DNA from: Lysobacter sp.
GTDB taxonomy: Bacteria; Pseudomonadota; Gammaproteobacteria; Xanthomonadales; Xanthomonadaceae
Direction of reading: 5' to 3'
Assembly: GCA_008015835.1 (NCBI GenBank)
Contig: SSGH01000028.1
Location: 1-64,000, forward strand
Length of the DNA stretch: 64,000 bases
This document shows, piece after piece, positions 1 through 9,600 of the stretch (position 1 is the stretch's first letter; the number at the start of each line of letters is the position of its first letter). The notes below the pieces were generated by a model. That model saw only the letters and a list, made by a program, of their open reading frames with translations. It was not told the DNA's origin and did not search any database. The translations under genes were made by a program, and so were the position numbers.

Positions 1-294
1 GGGCATGCGGTCGCCGAACGTTTCGAGCTATATCTCGGGCCGCTGGAGTTGGCGAACGGTTATCACGAACTGACCGATGCCGACGAGCAGCGCGCGCGCT
101 TCGAGCGCGATCGCGCGATCCGTCGTTCGCGCGGCGAGCCGCTGCCGCCGATCGACGAGGCCTTGCTCGCCGCGCTTCGGCGCGGCTTGCCGGCCTGCGC
201 GGGCGTCGCGCTCGGCATCGAGCGGTTGCTGATGGCGATGCGAGGCACGCCCCGAATCGCCGACGTACTGGCGTTCGATTTCGCGCGGGCCTGA
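1..294 (+). CDS. epmA: EF-P--(R)-beta-lysine ligase EpmA, C-terminal part (5' end outside window)
   Basis: Reading frame 1 is open from the first base and encodes about 97 residues of a class II lysyl-tRNA-synthetase-like protein. The stretches ELANGYHELTD and GVALGIERLLM, followed by RIADVLAF, match the catalytic C-terminus of EpmA (PoxA/GenX). EpmA attaches beta-lysine to a lysine of elongation factor P, which helps ribosomes pass polyproline. The ALGIER segment is the class II motif 3 that contacts ATP. The protein lacks the longer C-terminal ending of true LysRS, which supports EpmA over lysS. The start, motif 1 and motif 2 lie upstream of the window. It is a single partial gene with no close downstream partner. 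Confidence 0.9.
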   Translation, partial: GHAVAERFELYLGPLELANGYHELTDADEQRARFERDRAIRRSRGEPLPPIDEALLAALRRGLPACAGVALGIERLLMAMRGTPRIADVLAFDFARA

Positions 295-729
295 GCCTCC
301 GCGCCATGTCCGCTGCGCTCGGCGCTTTCGCGTCGCCTATCCGCTCGAAATACCCATGAACTCCGCTTGCGCTGCACTTTCCGCGCAGCCGACAGCGGGA
401 AGTCGCGGTCGCTCGCGACGGTGTCCAACGCACATCGAGGTTCGCGGCGCGTCTTCGAAAAGCGCGGCAAGCGTTTGAAACTATGGGTTTCTCTTCGCTT
501 CCGAAGCGGTCGCGACACGATTCGTCTCGCCTCGTTCGGCAGCCGCGCGATGCGGTATTCGTCTCGCGATCGCGCCGAAAAGCCGATGGCCCGCGTCGCC
601 CCCGATGTCGCACGCAAGCTGAACGCCTTGATGCCGCGGGCGGATCGGCGTAAAAAATTCGCTAGCCGTTCATCCCCACCGCTTAGGATGCCGGCTCATC
701 GCATCGCCCATCTCATCGGAGGCTTCGAA
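295..729. other. Intergenic region, no gene recognised
   Basis: This 435-base stretch lies between epmA and the DUF3011 gene. An open frame runs through it in the same phase as the DUF3011 gene. Its translation is Arg- and Ser-rich, has no domain I recognise, and would place the signal peptide deep inside a protein, so I do not call it coding. A Shine-Dalgarno GGAGG lies just before 730. No convincing promoter, terminator or RNA gene was seen. Confidence 0.6.
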
Positions 730-1746
730 ATGCGTCTGGCTCTCATCTCGATCGGTACCGCGCTCGCGTCGACGCTGGTTTCGCCGGCGGCCTCCGCGCA
801 GAGCGGTTACTACGGCAACAACGGCTACGACGACATCATCCGCTGCGAATCGCGCGATGGCCGCACCGAGCGCTGCGATACCGGCGGCGCCTACGCCACC
901 TTGGTGCGGCAATTGTCGTCCAGCCCATGCACGCAAGGCCGCACCTGGGGCTCCGACCGCAACGGCGTTTGGGTCAGCGGCGGTTGCCGCGCCGAATTCC
1001 GGATCGACGGCTACGGCAGCGGTTACGGCTCCGGCTATGGTTCGGGCTATGGTTCGGGCTACGGCCAGAACGGCACGATTCGTTGCGAATCCCGCGATGG
1101 CCGCACCAATCGCTGCGACACCGGCGGCCGTTACGCGTATCTCGAACGCCAATTGTCCTCGTCGCCCTGCGTCGAAGGTCGCAGTTGGGGCAGCGATTCC
1201 CGCGGCGTGTGGGTCAGCGGCGGCTGCCGCGCCGAATTCCGCATCGACGACAACGGCTACGGATACGGCAACGGCAATGGTTACTACAACCAGAACACCG
1301 GCGTGATCCGCTGCGAATCGCGCGATAACCGCAGCACGACTTGCGCGGTGCCGAATCTGCGTCGCAGCAACGTGCGTCTGATCCGCCAACTCTCGTCGAC
1401 GCCCTGCGTCGAAGGCGACACGTGGGGCCGCAGCAGCGGCGGCATCTGGGTCACCCGTGGCTGCCGCGGCGAGTTCGTGGCGACGCGCGGCAGCGGCAGC
1501 GGGTCGTGGACGCGCCCGCCGGGCGACTACGGCAACAGCGGCGGCAACGACGATGCGGGTTCGCGCACGCTTCGCTGCGAGTCCAACGACTTGGGCACCG
1601 TGCGCTGCAACACTTCGGTGAGCCGCCGCGCCACGCTGGTGCGTCAACTGTCCGATTCGCCCTGCACCGAGGGCGGCAGTTGGGGCTGGGACAGCAGCGG
1701 CATCTGGGTGAGCCGCGGGTGTCGCGGCGAATTTCGCGTGTGGTGA
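730..1746 (+). CDS. Secreted protein with four DUF3011 repeats
   Basis: The 338-residue product starts at ATG 730 behind a GGAGG, although the frame is open upstream. This start exposes a signal peptide (residues 1 to about 23, ending AASAQ). Four DUF3011 units follow. Each has the pattern IRCES..R...C, a central RQLSSSPC, then TWG...GVWVS.GCR.EF, so each unit carries four Cys that may pair as disulfides. Units 1 and 2 are joined by a Gly-Tyr-Ser linker made of repeated GYGS blocks. Units 3 and 4 are joined by a Gly/Ser/Asn linker. DUF3011 proteins are usually shorter, often with two units, and their function is unknown. The extracytoplasmic location is inferred from the signal peptide and Cys content. 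Confidence 0.8.
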   Translation: MRLALISIGTALASTLVSPAASAQSGYYGNNGYDDIIRCESRDGRTERCDTGGAYATLVRQLSSSPCTQGRTWGSDRNGVWVSGGCRAEFRIDGYGSGYGSGYGSGYGSGYGQNGTIRCESRDGRTNRCDTGGRYAYLERQLSSSPCVEGRSWGSDSRGVWVSGGCRAEFRIDDNGYGYGNGNGYYNQNTGVIRCESRDNRSTTCAVPNLRRSNVRLIRQLSSTPCVEGDTWGRSSGGIWVTRGCRGEFVATRGSGSGSWTRPPGDYGNSGGNDDAGSRTLRCESNDLGTVRCNTSVSRRATLVRQLSDSPCTEGGSWGWDSSGIWVSRGCRGEFRVW

Positions 1747-1838
1747 TCTACGCCGAACGATAAAGGCCGTGTCGCTGAACGCTATCCGGCCTTAAGACGC
1801 GAACGAACGCGTTCGAGACCGAATTGTCTTGGATCGTC

Positions 1839-1862
1839 GCAGGCCGCCTTCGGGCGGCCTGC
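1839..1862. terminator. TTCG-loop hairpin after the DUF3011 gene
   Basis: A perfect 10-bp stem (GCAGGCCGCC and its complement) closes a TTCG tetraloop about 90 bases after the DUF3011 stop. No T run follows, so it may be a transcript-end hairpin or a weak terminator rather than a classic one. Confidence 0.5.
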
Positions 1863-1978
1863 GCGTATCGGCGGATCGACCGACAGACTCGTCGACCAAC
1901 GCGCCGAAAATCCTGCCGCTCCGCACACCGCGCGCGTCGTGCGCCACCCCGCGTCTCGGCGCTTCGCATGCGGGGCTT

Positions 1979-1984
1979 TACACT
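1979..1984 (+). promoter_or_regulatory. Possible -10 box giving a leaderless mtnA mRNA
   Basis: TACACT lies immediately upstream of the mtnA start region. A transcript starting about seven bases downstream of the box would begin on or next to the ATG at 1991. No Shine-Dalgarno sequence precedes either candidate ATG (1985 or 1991), which fits a leaderless message. No clear -35 is visible. Confidence 0.3.
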
Positions 1985-1990
1985 ATGCCG

Positions 1991-3058
1991 ATGAACGACG
2001 CCATCGATTACGCCCGCTACGACCGCATTCGCCCGATCCGCTGGACCGGCGATGCCCTGCAGTTGCTCGATCAGCGCAAATTGCCGTTCCATGTCGAGTA
2101 CGTCGAATGCCGCGACAGCGACTCCGTCGCGGAAGCGATCCATGCGTTGATCGTGCGCGGTGCGCCGGCGATCGGCATCGCCGCGGCGTGGGGCGTGGTG
2201 TTGGCCGCGGGCGCATGCGCCGCCGCCGATGCGAACGACGCCGCCGAGCGATTGGAGCCGGTGATGCGGCGGCTCAACGCCGCGCGGCCGACCGCCGTGA
2301 ATCTCGCTTGGGCTTTGCAGCGCATGCGTCGCGCGCTCTCGGCCGTGCCGCCCGGCGCGGATTGGCGCGCGGCGCTGACGAACGAAGCGCAGGCCATCGC
2401 CGACGAGGATCTGGCGGCGAATCGCCGCATGGGCGATCTCGGCGCGCGGATGATCGCCGCGGGCAGTGGCGTGCTCACGCATTGCAATACCGGCTCGCTC
2501 GCCACCGCCGGTTTCGGCACCGCGCTCGGGGTGATCCGCGCGGGCGTCGCGCAAGGCCGCATCGCGCGCGTGTTCGCGGGCGAAACCCGGCCGTGGCTGC
2601 AGGGGGCGCGTTTGACGGTGTGGGAATTGCAGCAGGACGGCATCGACGCCACCCTGATCGCCGACGCGGCCGCCTCGCATCTGATGAAGACCGGACAGGT
2701 GCAATGGGTCATCGTCGGCGCCGACCGCGTCTGCGCCAACGGCGATGTCGCCAACAAGATCGGCACCTATCAGCTCGCGATCGCCGCGCGCTACCACGGC
2801 GCGAAAACGATGGTCGTCGCGCCGTGCTCCACGGTCGATATGGCGACGCCCGCCGGATCGGACATCGAGATCGAACAGCGCGACCCCGCCGAATTGTTCG
2901 GGGTCGGCGGCGTGCGCACCGTCGCCGAGGGCGTCCGCGCCTGGAACCCGGTGTTCGACGTGACCCCGGCCGACTTGATCGACGCCATCGTCACCGAACG
3001 CGGCGTGGTGGAGCGCCCGAATCGGGATTCGATGCGGGCGATGTTCGGCGAGGGCTGA
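1991..3058 (+). CDS. mtnA: S-methyl-5-thioribose-1-phosphate isomerase
   Basis: MtnA converts 5-methylthioribose-1-phosphate to the ribulose form in the methionine salvage pathway. The 355-residue protein has the family signatures [14 protein letters not shown] near the N-terminus, [15 protein letters not shown] in the middle, and [18 protein letters not shown] with the conserved Asp toward the C-terminus. Length fits the family (about 340-370). An in-frame ATG at 1985 would add two residues. I prefer 1991 because MNDA-type starts are what I recall from relatives, and the context suggests a leaderless message. The frame is open further upstream, but that part is Pro/Ser/Arg-rich and not family-like. 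It stands alone, and other mtn genes are not in the window. Confidence 0.93.
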   Translation: MNDAIDYARYDRIRPIRWTGDALQLLDQRKLPFHVEYVECRDSDSVAEAIHALIVRGAPAIGIAAAWGVVLAAGACAAADANDAAERLEPVMRRLNAARPTAVNLAWALQRMRRALSAVPPGADWRAALTNEAQAIADEDLAANRRMGDLGARMIAAGSGVLTHCNTGSLATAGFGTALGVIRAGVAQGRIARVFAGETRPWLQGARLTVWELQQDGIDATLIADAAASHLMKTGQVQWVIVGADRVCANGDVANKIGTYQLAIAARYHGAKTMVVAPCSTVDMATPAGSDIEIEQRDPAELFGVGGVRTVAEGVRAWNPVFDVTPADLIDAIVTERGVVERPNRDSMRAMFGEG

Positions 3059-3448
3059 TTCGGCGGGATTCGGACGTTGCGCGAAGCCGTCGCGCAGGCG
3101 CGCGCTCGCATTCCGTTTCGCGCGCGGTAGATGGCCCGGATCGAATCGAAAGGCGATTTTGCGCCGCAACATCGACGGCGTTTCCGAACGCGATTTCGCG
3201 GGTGCCGCGACCGCTCGCAAGTGGTTGTTTCCGCATGAAAAAACGGGGCCGGGAAGGCGGGCCTCGCGGGGCCGTTCATGTTACAATTCCGCGTTCGCGC
3301 GAGGGCCTTGCGCGAACCCGTCGCTCGAACGTTTCGAGCCCGCGCGTTCCGCGGGTTCGGGGCGTCGTCGAAGGTCGGTTTTTCGGCCCGCCGGTCTTCC
3401 GGTGGCGCTGTCCGCACCGCGCACGTCTCCCCTGCATAAGAAGTCGTA
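3059..3448. other. Intergenic leader region of gyrA
   Basis: These 390 bases separate mtnA from gyrA. They contain an extended -10 candidate at 3279-3287 and GC-rich leader sequence. Translations in all frames look like compositional noise. I see no RNA gene or riboswitch. Confidence 0.5.
3279..3287 (+). promoter_or_regulatory. Extended -10 promoter candidate for gyrA
   Basis: The string TGTTACAAT matches an extended -10 (TGn plus TACAAT, five of six to the TATAAT consensus). The -35 position has no good match, which is acceptable for extended -10 promoters. It would give gyrA a leader of about 155 bases. Confidence 0.4.
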
Positions 3449-6157
3449 ATGACAGAACTCGCGAAGGAAATCATCCCCGTCAATCTCGAAGACGAGATGC
3501 GCCGCAGCTATCTCGATTACGCCATGAGCGTGATCGTGGGCCGCGCGCTCCCCGACGCGAGGGACGGCCTGAAGCCGGTGCATCGCCGCGTGCTGTACGC
3601 GATGAACGAACTCGGCGCGCACAGCAACAAGCCGTACTACAAATCGGCGCGCATCGTCGGCGACGTGATCGGTAAGTACCATCCGCACGGCGATCAGTCG
3701 GTGTACGACACGCTCGTGCGTATGGCGCAGCCGTTCTCGCTGCGTTATCTGCTGGTGGACGGGCAGGGCAACTTCGGTTCGGTCGACGGCGACAACGCCG
3801 CGGCGATGCGCTACACCGAAGCGCGCATGGCCAAGCTCACCCACGAGCTGATGGCCGACATCGACAAGGACACGGTCGATTTCCAGCCGAACTACGACGA
3901 GAAGGAACAGGAACCGACGGTGATGCCGTCGCGTTTCCCGAACCTCTTGGTGAACGGCTCCGCCGGCATCGCGGTCGGCATGGCGACGAATATCCCGCCG
4001 CATAATTTGTCCGAAGTGATCGACGCGACCGTCGCGCTGATCGACGAGCCTGAGATCGAGATCGACGGGTTGATGCAGCACATCCCGGGCCCGGATTTTC
4101 CCACCGCGGGCATCATCAACGGCGTCGGCGGCATCCATCTGGCGTATCGGACCGGCCGTGGCCGCGTGCGCATCCGCGCGCGCGCCGATATCGAAGTCGC
4201 CGATAACGGCCGCGAAGCGATCGTCGTCACCGAGATCCCGTATCAAGTCAACAAAGCGCGGTTGATCGAAAAGATCGCCGAGCTGGTGAAGGAAAAGAAG
4301 CTCGAAGGCATCAGCGAGCTGCGCGACGAGTCCGACAAGGACGGCATGCGCATCTACATCGAAGTCAAGCGCGGCGAATCCGCCGAGGTCGTGCTCAACA
4401 ACCTCTACGCGCAGACGCCGATGGAATCGGTGTTCGGCATCAACATGGTAGCGCTGGTCGACGGCCGCCCGCAGTTGCTGAATCTGAAGCAGATTCTCGA
4501 GTGCTTCGTGCGCCATCGCCGCGAAGTGGTCACGCGCCGCACCATTTTCGAACTGCGCAAGGCCCGCGCCCGCGCCCACATTTTGGAAGGCTTGACCGTC
4601 GCGCTCGCCAACATCGACGAGATGATCGAGCTGATCAAGACCTCGGCGAATCCGAACGAAGCGCGCGAGCGCATGCTGGCGAAGACGTGGGATCCGGGCT
4701 TGGTCGCCAGTTTGCTCGCCGCCGCCGGCAGCGATGCGTCGCGACCGGAGGATTTGCCGGCGGGCGTGGGCTTGCTCGCGACCGGGTACCAGCTCACCGA
4801 AACCCAGGCGAAGGAAATCCTGGAAATGCGCCTGCACCGCCTGACCGGGCTGGAGCAGGACAAGCTGACCGACGAGTACAAAGAACTGCTGGACGCGATT
4901 CGCGGCTTGATCGAGATTCTGGAGAATCCCGACCGCCTGCGCGAAGTCATTCGCGACGAACTGCTGGAAGTGAAACAGGAATACGGCGACGCGCGCCGCA
5001 GCGAGATCCGCGCCAGCGAGGAAGATCTCGATATTCTCGATCTGATCGCGCCGGAAGACGTGGTGGTCACGCTGTCGCACTCCGGTTATGCGAAACGTCA
5101 GCCGGTGACGACTTATCGCGCGCAGAAGCGCGGCGGTAAGGGCCGCAACGCCGCGGCGACCAAGGACGAGGATTTCATCGACCAACTGTGGTTGGTCAAC
5201 ACACACGACACCTTGCTCACGTTCACCAGCAGCGGCCGCGTGTTCTGGCTGCCGGTGCACCAGTTGCCCGACGCCGGCCCGAACGCGCGCGGTCGCCCGA
5301 TCATCAATTGGTTGGCGCTGGAAGAGGGCGAGAAAGTGCAGGCCGTGGTGCCGGTGCGCGCATACGAGGACGGCAAGTTCGTGTTCTTCGCCACCCGCAA
5401 CGGCACGGTGAAGAAAACGCCGCTCACCGAATTCGCGTTCCGCCTGGCGCGCGGCAAGATCGCGATCAATCTCGACGAGGGCGACGCGCTGGTCGGCGTG
5501 GCCCTGACCGACGGCGACCGCGACATCATGCTGTTCGCCAGCAACGGCCGCGCGGTGCGCTTCTCCGAAACCTTGGTCCGCGCCATGGGTCGCACCGCCA
5601 CCGGCGTGCGCGGCATGCGCTTGGTCGCGCCCACCGACGCCGAAGGCGACGAGGGCGCCGAGAACGACGCCGAACTCGCCGCCGAAGCGCCGAACGACAC
5701 CGGCACCGAAGTGGTGAGCTTGGTGGTGGTGGACGGCGACGGCGACATCCTGACCGCCAGCGAGCGCGGTTTCGGCAAGCGCACGCCGATCGACGACTAT
5801 CCGCGCAAGGGCCGCGGCACCAAGGGCGTGATCGCGCTCAAGACCACCGAACGCAACGGCAAACTCGTCGGCGCGATCCAACTCAGCGATCACCACGAAG
5901 TCTTGCTGATTTCCGACGGCGGTACGCTGGTGCGTACGCGCGCGGCCGAGATCTCGCAGGTCGGCCGCAACACGCAAGGCGTGACCCTGATGCGTTTGGC
6001 CGACGGCGAAAGCCTGCAGGCGTTGGAGCGTTTGGATGCTTCGCTCGACGAGGAAGGCGCCGCGACGTCTGAAACGGCGGAAGAAGCTCCGGCCGTCGTC
6101 CGCGACTTCGAAACCACGCTGCCGATGCCGCCCGATCCGCCGATCGAATCGATGTGA
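3449..6157 (+). CDS. gyrA: DNA gyrase subunit A
   Basis: GyrA is the DNA cleavage and rejoining subunit of gyrase, which introduces negative supercoils with GyrB. Numbering matches E. coli exactly through the breakage domain, placing the catalytic tyrosine at Tyr122 ([10 protein letters not shown]). The quinolone-determining region reads [10 protein letters not shown], so residue 83 is Gln instead of Ser, while Asp87 is kept. The GyrA box in the C-terminal beta-pinwheel is QKRGGKG near residue 560. At 902 residues it is longer than the E. coli protein (875). The extra length includes an acidic Ala/Glu/Asp-rich insert at about residues 730-755 between pinwheel blades. The acidic tail ends PPDPPIESM. 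The gene appears monocistronic, with a strong terminator downstream. Confidence 0.98.
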   Translation: MTELAKEIIPVNLEDEMRRSYLDYAMSVIVGRALPDARDGLKPVHRRVLYAMNELGAHSNKPYYKSARIVGDVIGKYHPHGDQSVYDTLVRMAQPFSLRYLLVDGQGNFGSVDGDNAAAMRYTEARMAKLTHELMADIDKDTVDFQPNYDEKEQEPTVMPSRFPNLLVNGSAGIAVGMATNIPPHNLSEVIDATVALIDEPEIEIDGLMQHIPGPDFPTAGIINGVGGIHLAYRTGRGRVRIRARADIEVADNGREAIVVTEIPYQVNKARLIEKIAELVKEKKLEGISELRDESDKDGMRIYIEVKRGESAEVVLNNLYAQTPMESVFGINMVALVDGRPQLLNLKQILECFVRHRREVVTRRTIFELRKARARAHILEGLTVALANIDEMIELIKTSANPNEARERMLAKTWDPGLVASLLAAAGSDASRPEDLPAGVGLLATGYQLTETQAKEILEMRLHRLTGLEQDKLTDEYKELLDAIRGLIEILENPDRLREVIRDELLEVKQEYGDARRSEIRASEEDLDILDLIAPEDVVVTLSHSGYAKRQPVTTYRAQKRGGKGRNAAATKDEDFIDQLWLVNTHDTLLTFTSSGRVFWLPVHQLPDAGPNARGRPIINWLALEEGEKVQAVVPVRAYEDGKFVFFATRNGTVKKTPLTEFAFRLARGKIAINLDEGDALVGVALTDGDRDIMLFASNGRAVRFSETLVRAMGRTATGVRGMRLVAPTDAEGDEGAENDAELAAEAPNDTGTEVVSLVVVDGDGDILTASERGFGKRTPIDDYPRKGRGTKGVIALKTTERNGKLVGAIQLSDHHEVLLISDGGTLVRTRAAEISQVGRNTQGVTLMRLADGESLQALERLDASLDEEGAATSETAEEAPAVVRDFETTLPMPPDPPIESM

Positions 6158-6207
6158 TGCGATGCGGCTTCGAACAGCCGCATCTCCGCGCCGACACTTT
6201 CGAACCG

Positions 6208-6235
6208 AAACAGCCGCCTAAGGGCGGCTGTTTTG
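6208..6235 (+). terminator. Rho-independent terminator of gyrA
   Basis: An 8-bp stem (CAGCCGCC and GGCGGCTG) with a four-base loop is flanked by AAA on the left and TTTT on the right. It lies 50 bases after the gyrA stop and is a classic intrinsic terminator. Confidence 0.85.
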
Positions 6236-6637
6236 TTGCGGCGATGTTTTCAGAGCCCCGGTGTGGGCGAACTGCAGTGTCCCTGCATGCACGATCGCAG
6301 CGCAGCGTTCTTCCTTCTCCCCGCACCGCGGGGAGAAGGTGGCGCGCAGCGCCGGATGAGGGGCGGCTATACCGCAGAAATCGATCCACCGCCCTGATGG
6401 TCAACAGCGCTCTTTTTCTCGCTCTGCAAACCAGAAGGCGAAGGGGTTGGCGTGGTTCGCGCCTGACCCATGTGTCGTGTGAAAGAATCGATACGTACAA
6501 TCCATCGACGCCCGGACATCGTCTAGGACAATACAGTGTTATAAAAAATGAGTTAAATAAAAGTAAAAAAAATGTTCAGAGAAGTGATCAATTTGGCAAA
6601 AGCTTCTCTATACTCGCCGCAACATCCAGGAGGCCAT
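6236..6637. other. Non-coding region with REP-like element and AT-rich tract
   Basis: This stretch holds a REP-like double hairpin (6313-6364) and, from about 6530 to 6620, an AT-rich tract very unlike the surrounding GC content, with A-runs. The tract abuts the Shine-Dalgarno of the alpha-2-macroglobulin gene and likely carries its promoter. TATACT at 6609-6614 is a good -10, but no well-spaced -35 is evident. No gene was recognised. Confidence 0.5.
6313..6364 (+). repeat. REP-like palindromic element, copy A
   Basis: A perfect 12-bp stem (CCTTCTCCCCGC and its complement, 3-base loop) is followed by T, a second short hairpin (GGCG...CGCC) and GGATGAGGGG. The same layout (long C/T-rich hairpin, short hairpin, GGATGAGGG) recurs at 25141. 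Variants are at 25249 (reverse strand) and inside metH at 52645. The repeat is intergenic here. Confidence 0.7.
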
Positions 6638-9600
6638 ATGTGTCGCTCGTCGCGGGTTGGGGTGGTGGGTCGCGGTTCGGTGCGGGGGTGGGGACTGGGG
6701 GGAATGGTCTGGGGGGCGCTGCTGTTGGCCCTCGCCGTACTTCCCGGTTGCGGCAATCAAGAAACCGGGCAACTGCCCGAAGTGAGCGGCGAGGCCATCA
6801 AGGCGCCGCGCGACGAGAACAAGGCCTTCGCGGTCGCTCGGGCCTATCCCGACCAGGATGGCGAAACGCTGTCCATCGCCCTGGAGTTCACCCGGCCGCT
6901 GGTCGGCACCCAGGATTTCGACAAGTTGGTGGTTTTCGCCAGCGCGCCCGCCGAGAAGAGCGGGTGGAAGCTCGACGAGACCGGCAAAATTCTGCGCTAC
7001 CCGTTCGTGGCGGCGAACACCGAATACACCCTCAAGATCGCCGGCGACCTCACCGCCAGCGACGGTAGCCTGCTGGGGCGCGAGGTCGAACAGAAGGTCT
7101 ACACCGGCGCGCTCGACCCCGCCGTCGGTTTCGCCTCGCAGGGCAGCGTGCTGCCGGCGCGCGAAAGCCGCGGTCTGCCCATCGTCTCGATCAACGTGCC
7201 CGAAGTGGACGTGGAATTCCTGCGCGTCCGCGAGAAATCGCTGCCGCAATTCTTCCGCGAATACCAGCGCGCCGGCCGCCGCAGCGGCTGGGAGCTGGAC
7301 AACCAGTACGGCGACAACACGCCGATCTCGAAACTGGCCGAGCCGGTGTTCACCAATCGCTTCGCGATCGACGGCAAGCCCAACGAACGCGTCGTGACCT
7401 ATCTGCCGATTCAGGACATCGACGAACTGCAGGAACCCGGCCTGTATTTCGCGGTGATGAAGCGCACCGGCCTGTTCCGCGACGAGTTCGAGACCACGTT
7501 CTTCACGGTCAGCGATATCGGCCTGCATATCCGCGCGTACAAGGACAAATTGTTCGTGCATACCGCCTCGCTGCAGGACGGCAGCGGCATCGGCGGCGTG
7601 GAATTGCGCGTACTCGACGGCAAGGGCGAGGATGCGTTGAAGGGCCAAACCGATCGCAACGGCAATGCGATGCTGCCGTACACGCTCGATGCGCAGCACG
7701 TGCTGATCGCGCGTCGCGGCAGCGACGTGTCGATGCTGCCGTTCAACCAGCCCGCGCTCGATTTGTCCGAATTCGCCGTCGCCGGCCGCGAACCGGCGTG
7801 GTTCGACGTGTTCGCGTGGTCCGGCCGCGATCTGTATCGACCGGGCGAAACCGTGCGCATTTCCGCGCTGCTGCGCGATAACGACGGCAAGCCGGTGCCC
7901 GCGAAGGGCAAGAAAGCGCAGCCGTTGTTCGTACGCTTGAAACAGCCCGACGGCAAACCCTTCGTCGAAAGCCGTATCGAAGCCGGCGCGCAGGGGTACT
8001 ACAGCTTCGAGAAACTCATTCCCGCAGAAGCGCCGACCGGTCGCTGGCAGGTGGAATTCCGCACCGATCCGGCGAGCAGCGAAGCGGTGCAGGGCATGGC
8101 CCTGCGCATCGAAGAATTCCTGCCCGAGCGCATGAAACTCGATCTCGCCGTCGCCGACCCGGTCGCGAAAATCGGCCAGCCGCTCAAGCTGCAGGCGACC
8201 GGCGCCTATCTGTACGGCGCGCCGGCCGCGGGCAACCGCTTCACCGCGAAACTGGCGGTGTCGGTGGAACAACATCCGATCGATGCGCTGCCCGGCTATT
8301 TCTTCGGCGACCCGATGATCGAGCTGCCGAAAGAAGCGCGCGACGTGGTCGATACCACGCTCGACGAACAGGGCAAGCTGACGCAGGACATCGCACTACC
8401 CGACGAGGCCAAGCCGGTCGCGCCGATCGCCGCGATCGTCTCTGGCAGCCTGTTCGAAACCGGCGGCCGCAGCGTCAATCGTTCGCTTAAGCAAGTGCTG
8501 TGGCCGGCGGATGCGCTGGTCGGCGTACGCCCGATGTTCGACGATAAAGAAGGCGCCGACAGCAACAGCAACGCGCGCTTCGAACTGCTGCGCGTGGGGA
8601 CGGACGGCAAGCCGCGCCCCGCGAAAGGCCTGAAAGTGTCGCTGATTCGCGAACATCGCGATTACCACTGGAACTACGACGAAGACGAGGGCTGGGATTA
8701 CGACTTCACTTCGCGCTTCGAGACCGTCGAAACCCGCGCGGTCGATGCCGGCGCGACCGCGACGCGCTTCGATTTCCAAGTCGAATGGGGCGAATATCGC
8801 GTCGACGTGCTCGATCCGGCCACCGGTCTGACGATGCGCTATCCGTTCACCGCCGGTTGGAGCTGGAACGACGAGAACCGCGGCCTCGACGCGCGCCCCG
8901 ACAAAGTCAAACTCGCGCTCGATAAGACCGGCTACAAGACCGGCGACACGATGAAAGTGACGATCACGCCGCCGCATCCGGGCAAAGGCCTGTTGATGGT
9001 GGAAGGCGACCGCATGCTGTACGTGCAGGAGATCGACGCCAAAGCCGGCAGCAAGTTCGAGATTCCGGTCACCAAGGAGTGGGAACGCCACGATCTGTAC
9101 GTCACCGCGCTGGTGTTCCGCGGCGGCAGCGCCAGCAGCAAGATCACCCCGGCGCGCGCCGTGGGCGTGGCGCACGTGCCGATCGACCGCGTCGCGCGTC
9201 GCGTCGATGTCGGTTTGTCGTTACCGAAGCAAATGCGCCCGGAACAAACGCTGCAGGCCACAGTCGCTGCGCCGCAGTTGGCGGGCCAGGAAGCGTTCGT
9301 GACGGTGTCGGCGGTGGACGTGGGCATTCTTAATATCACCCGCTTCCCGGTGCCCGACGCGAATAAGCATTTCTTCGCGCAGCGTCGCCTGGGCGTGGAC
9401 GCCTATGACGTGTACGGCCGCGTGATCGAAAGCTTCGACGGCGATATGGCGCGAATCCGTTTCGGCGGCGACATGGCGCTGCAGCCGCTCGCGCAGGCGC
9501 GCCGTCCGACCTCGAAGGTGCAGACGGTCGATCTGTTCTCCGGCCCGGTGAAGTTGGACGCGAAGGGCAATGCGCGCATTTCGCTCAAAGTCCCCGATTT

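Noticed and set aside
367-729. N-terminal extension of the DUF3011 gene
   Set aside because: The frame is open, but the sequence is Arg-rich and precedes a strong ribosome-binding site and signal peptide at 730.
3281-5977. An 898-residue open frame on the minus strand opposite gyrA
   Set aside because: It is antisense to a fully conserved gene, its translation is Arg/Ala/His/Gln-rich without domains, and such long mirror frames are expected in GC-rich DNA.
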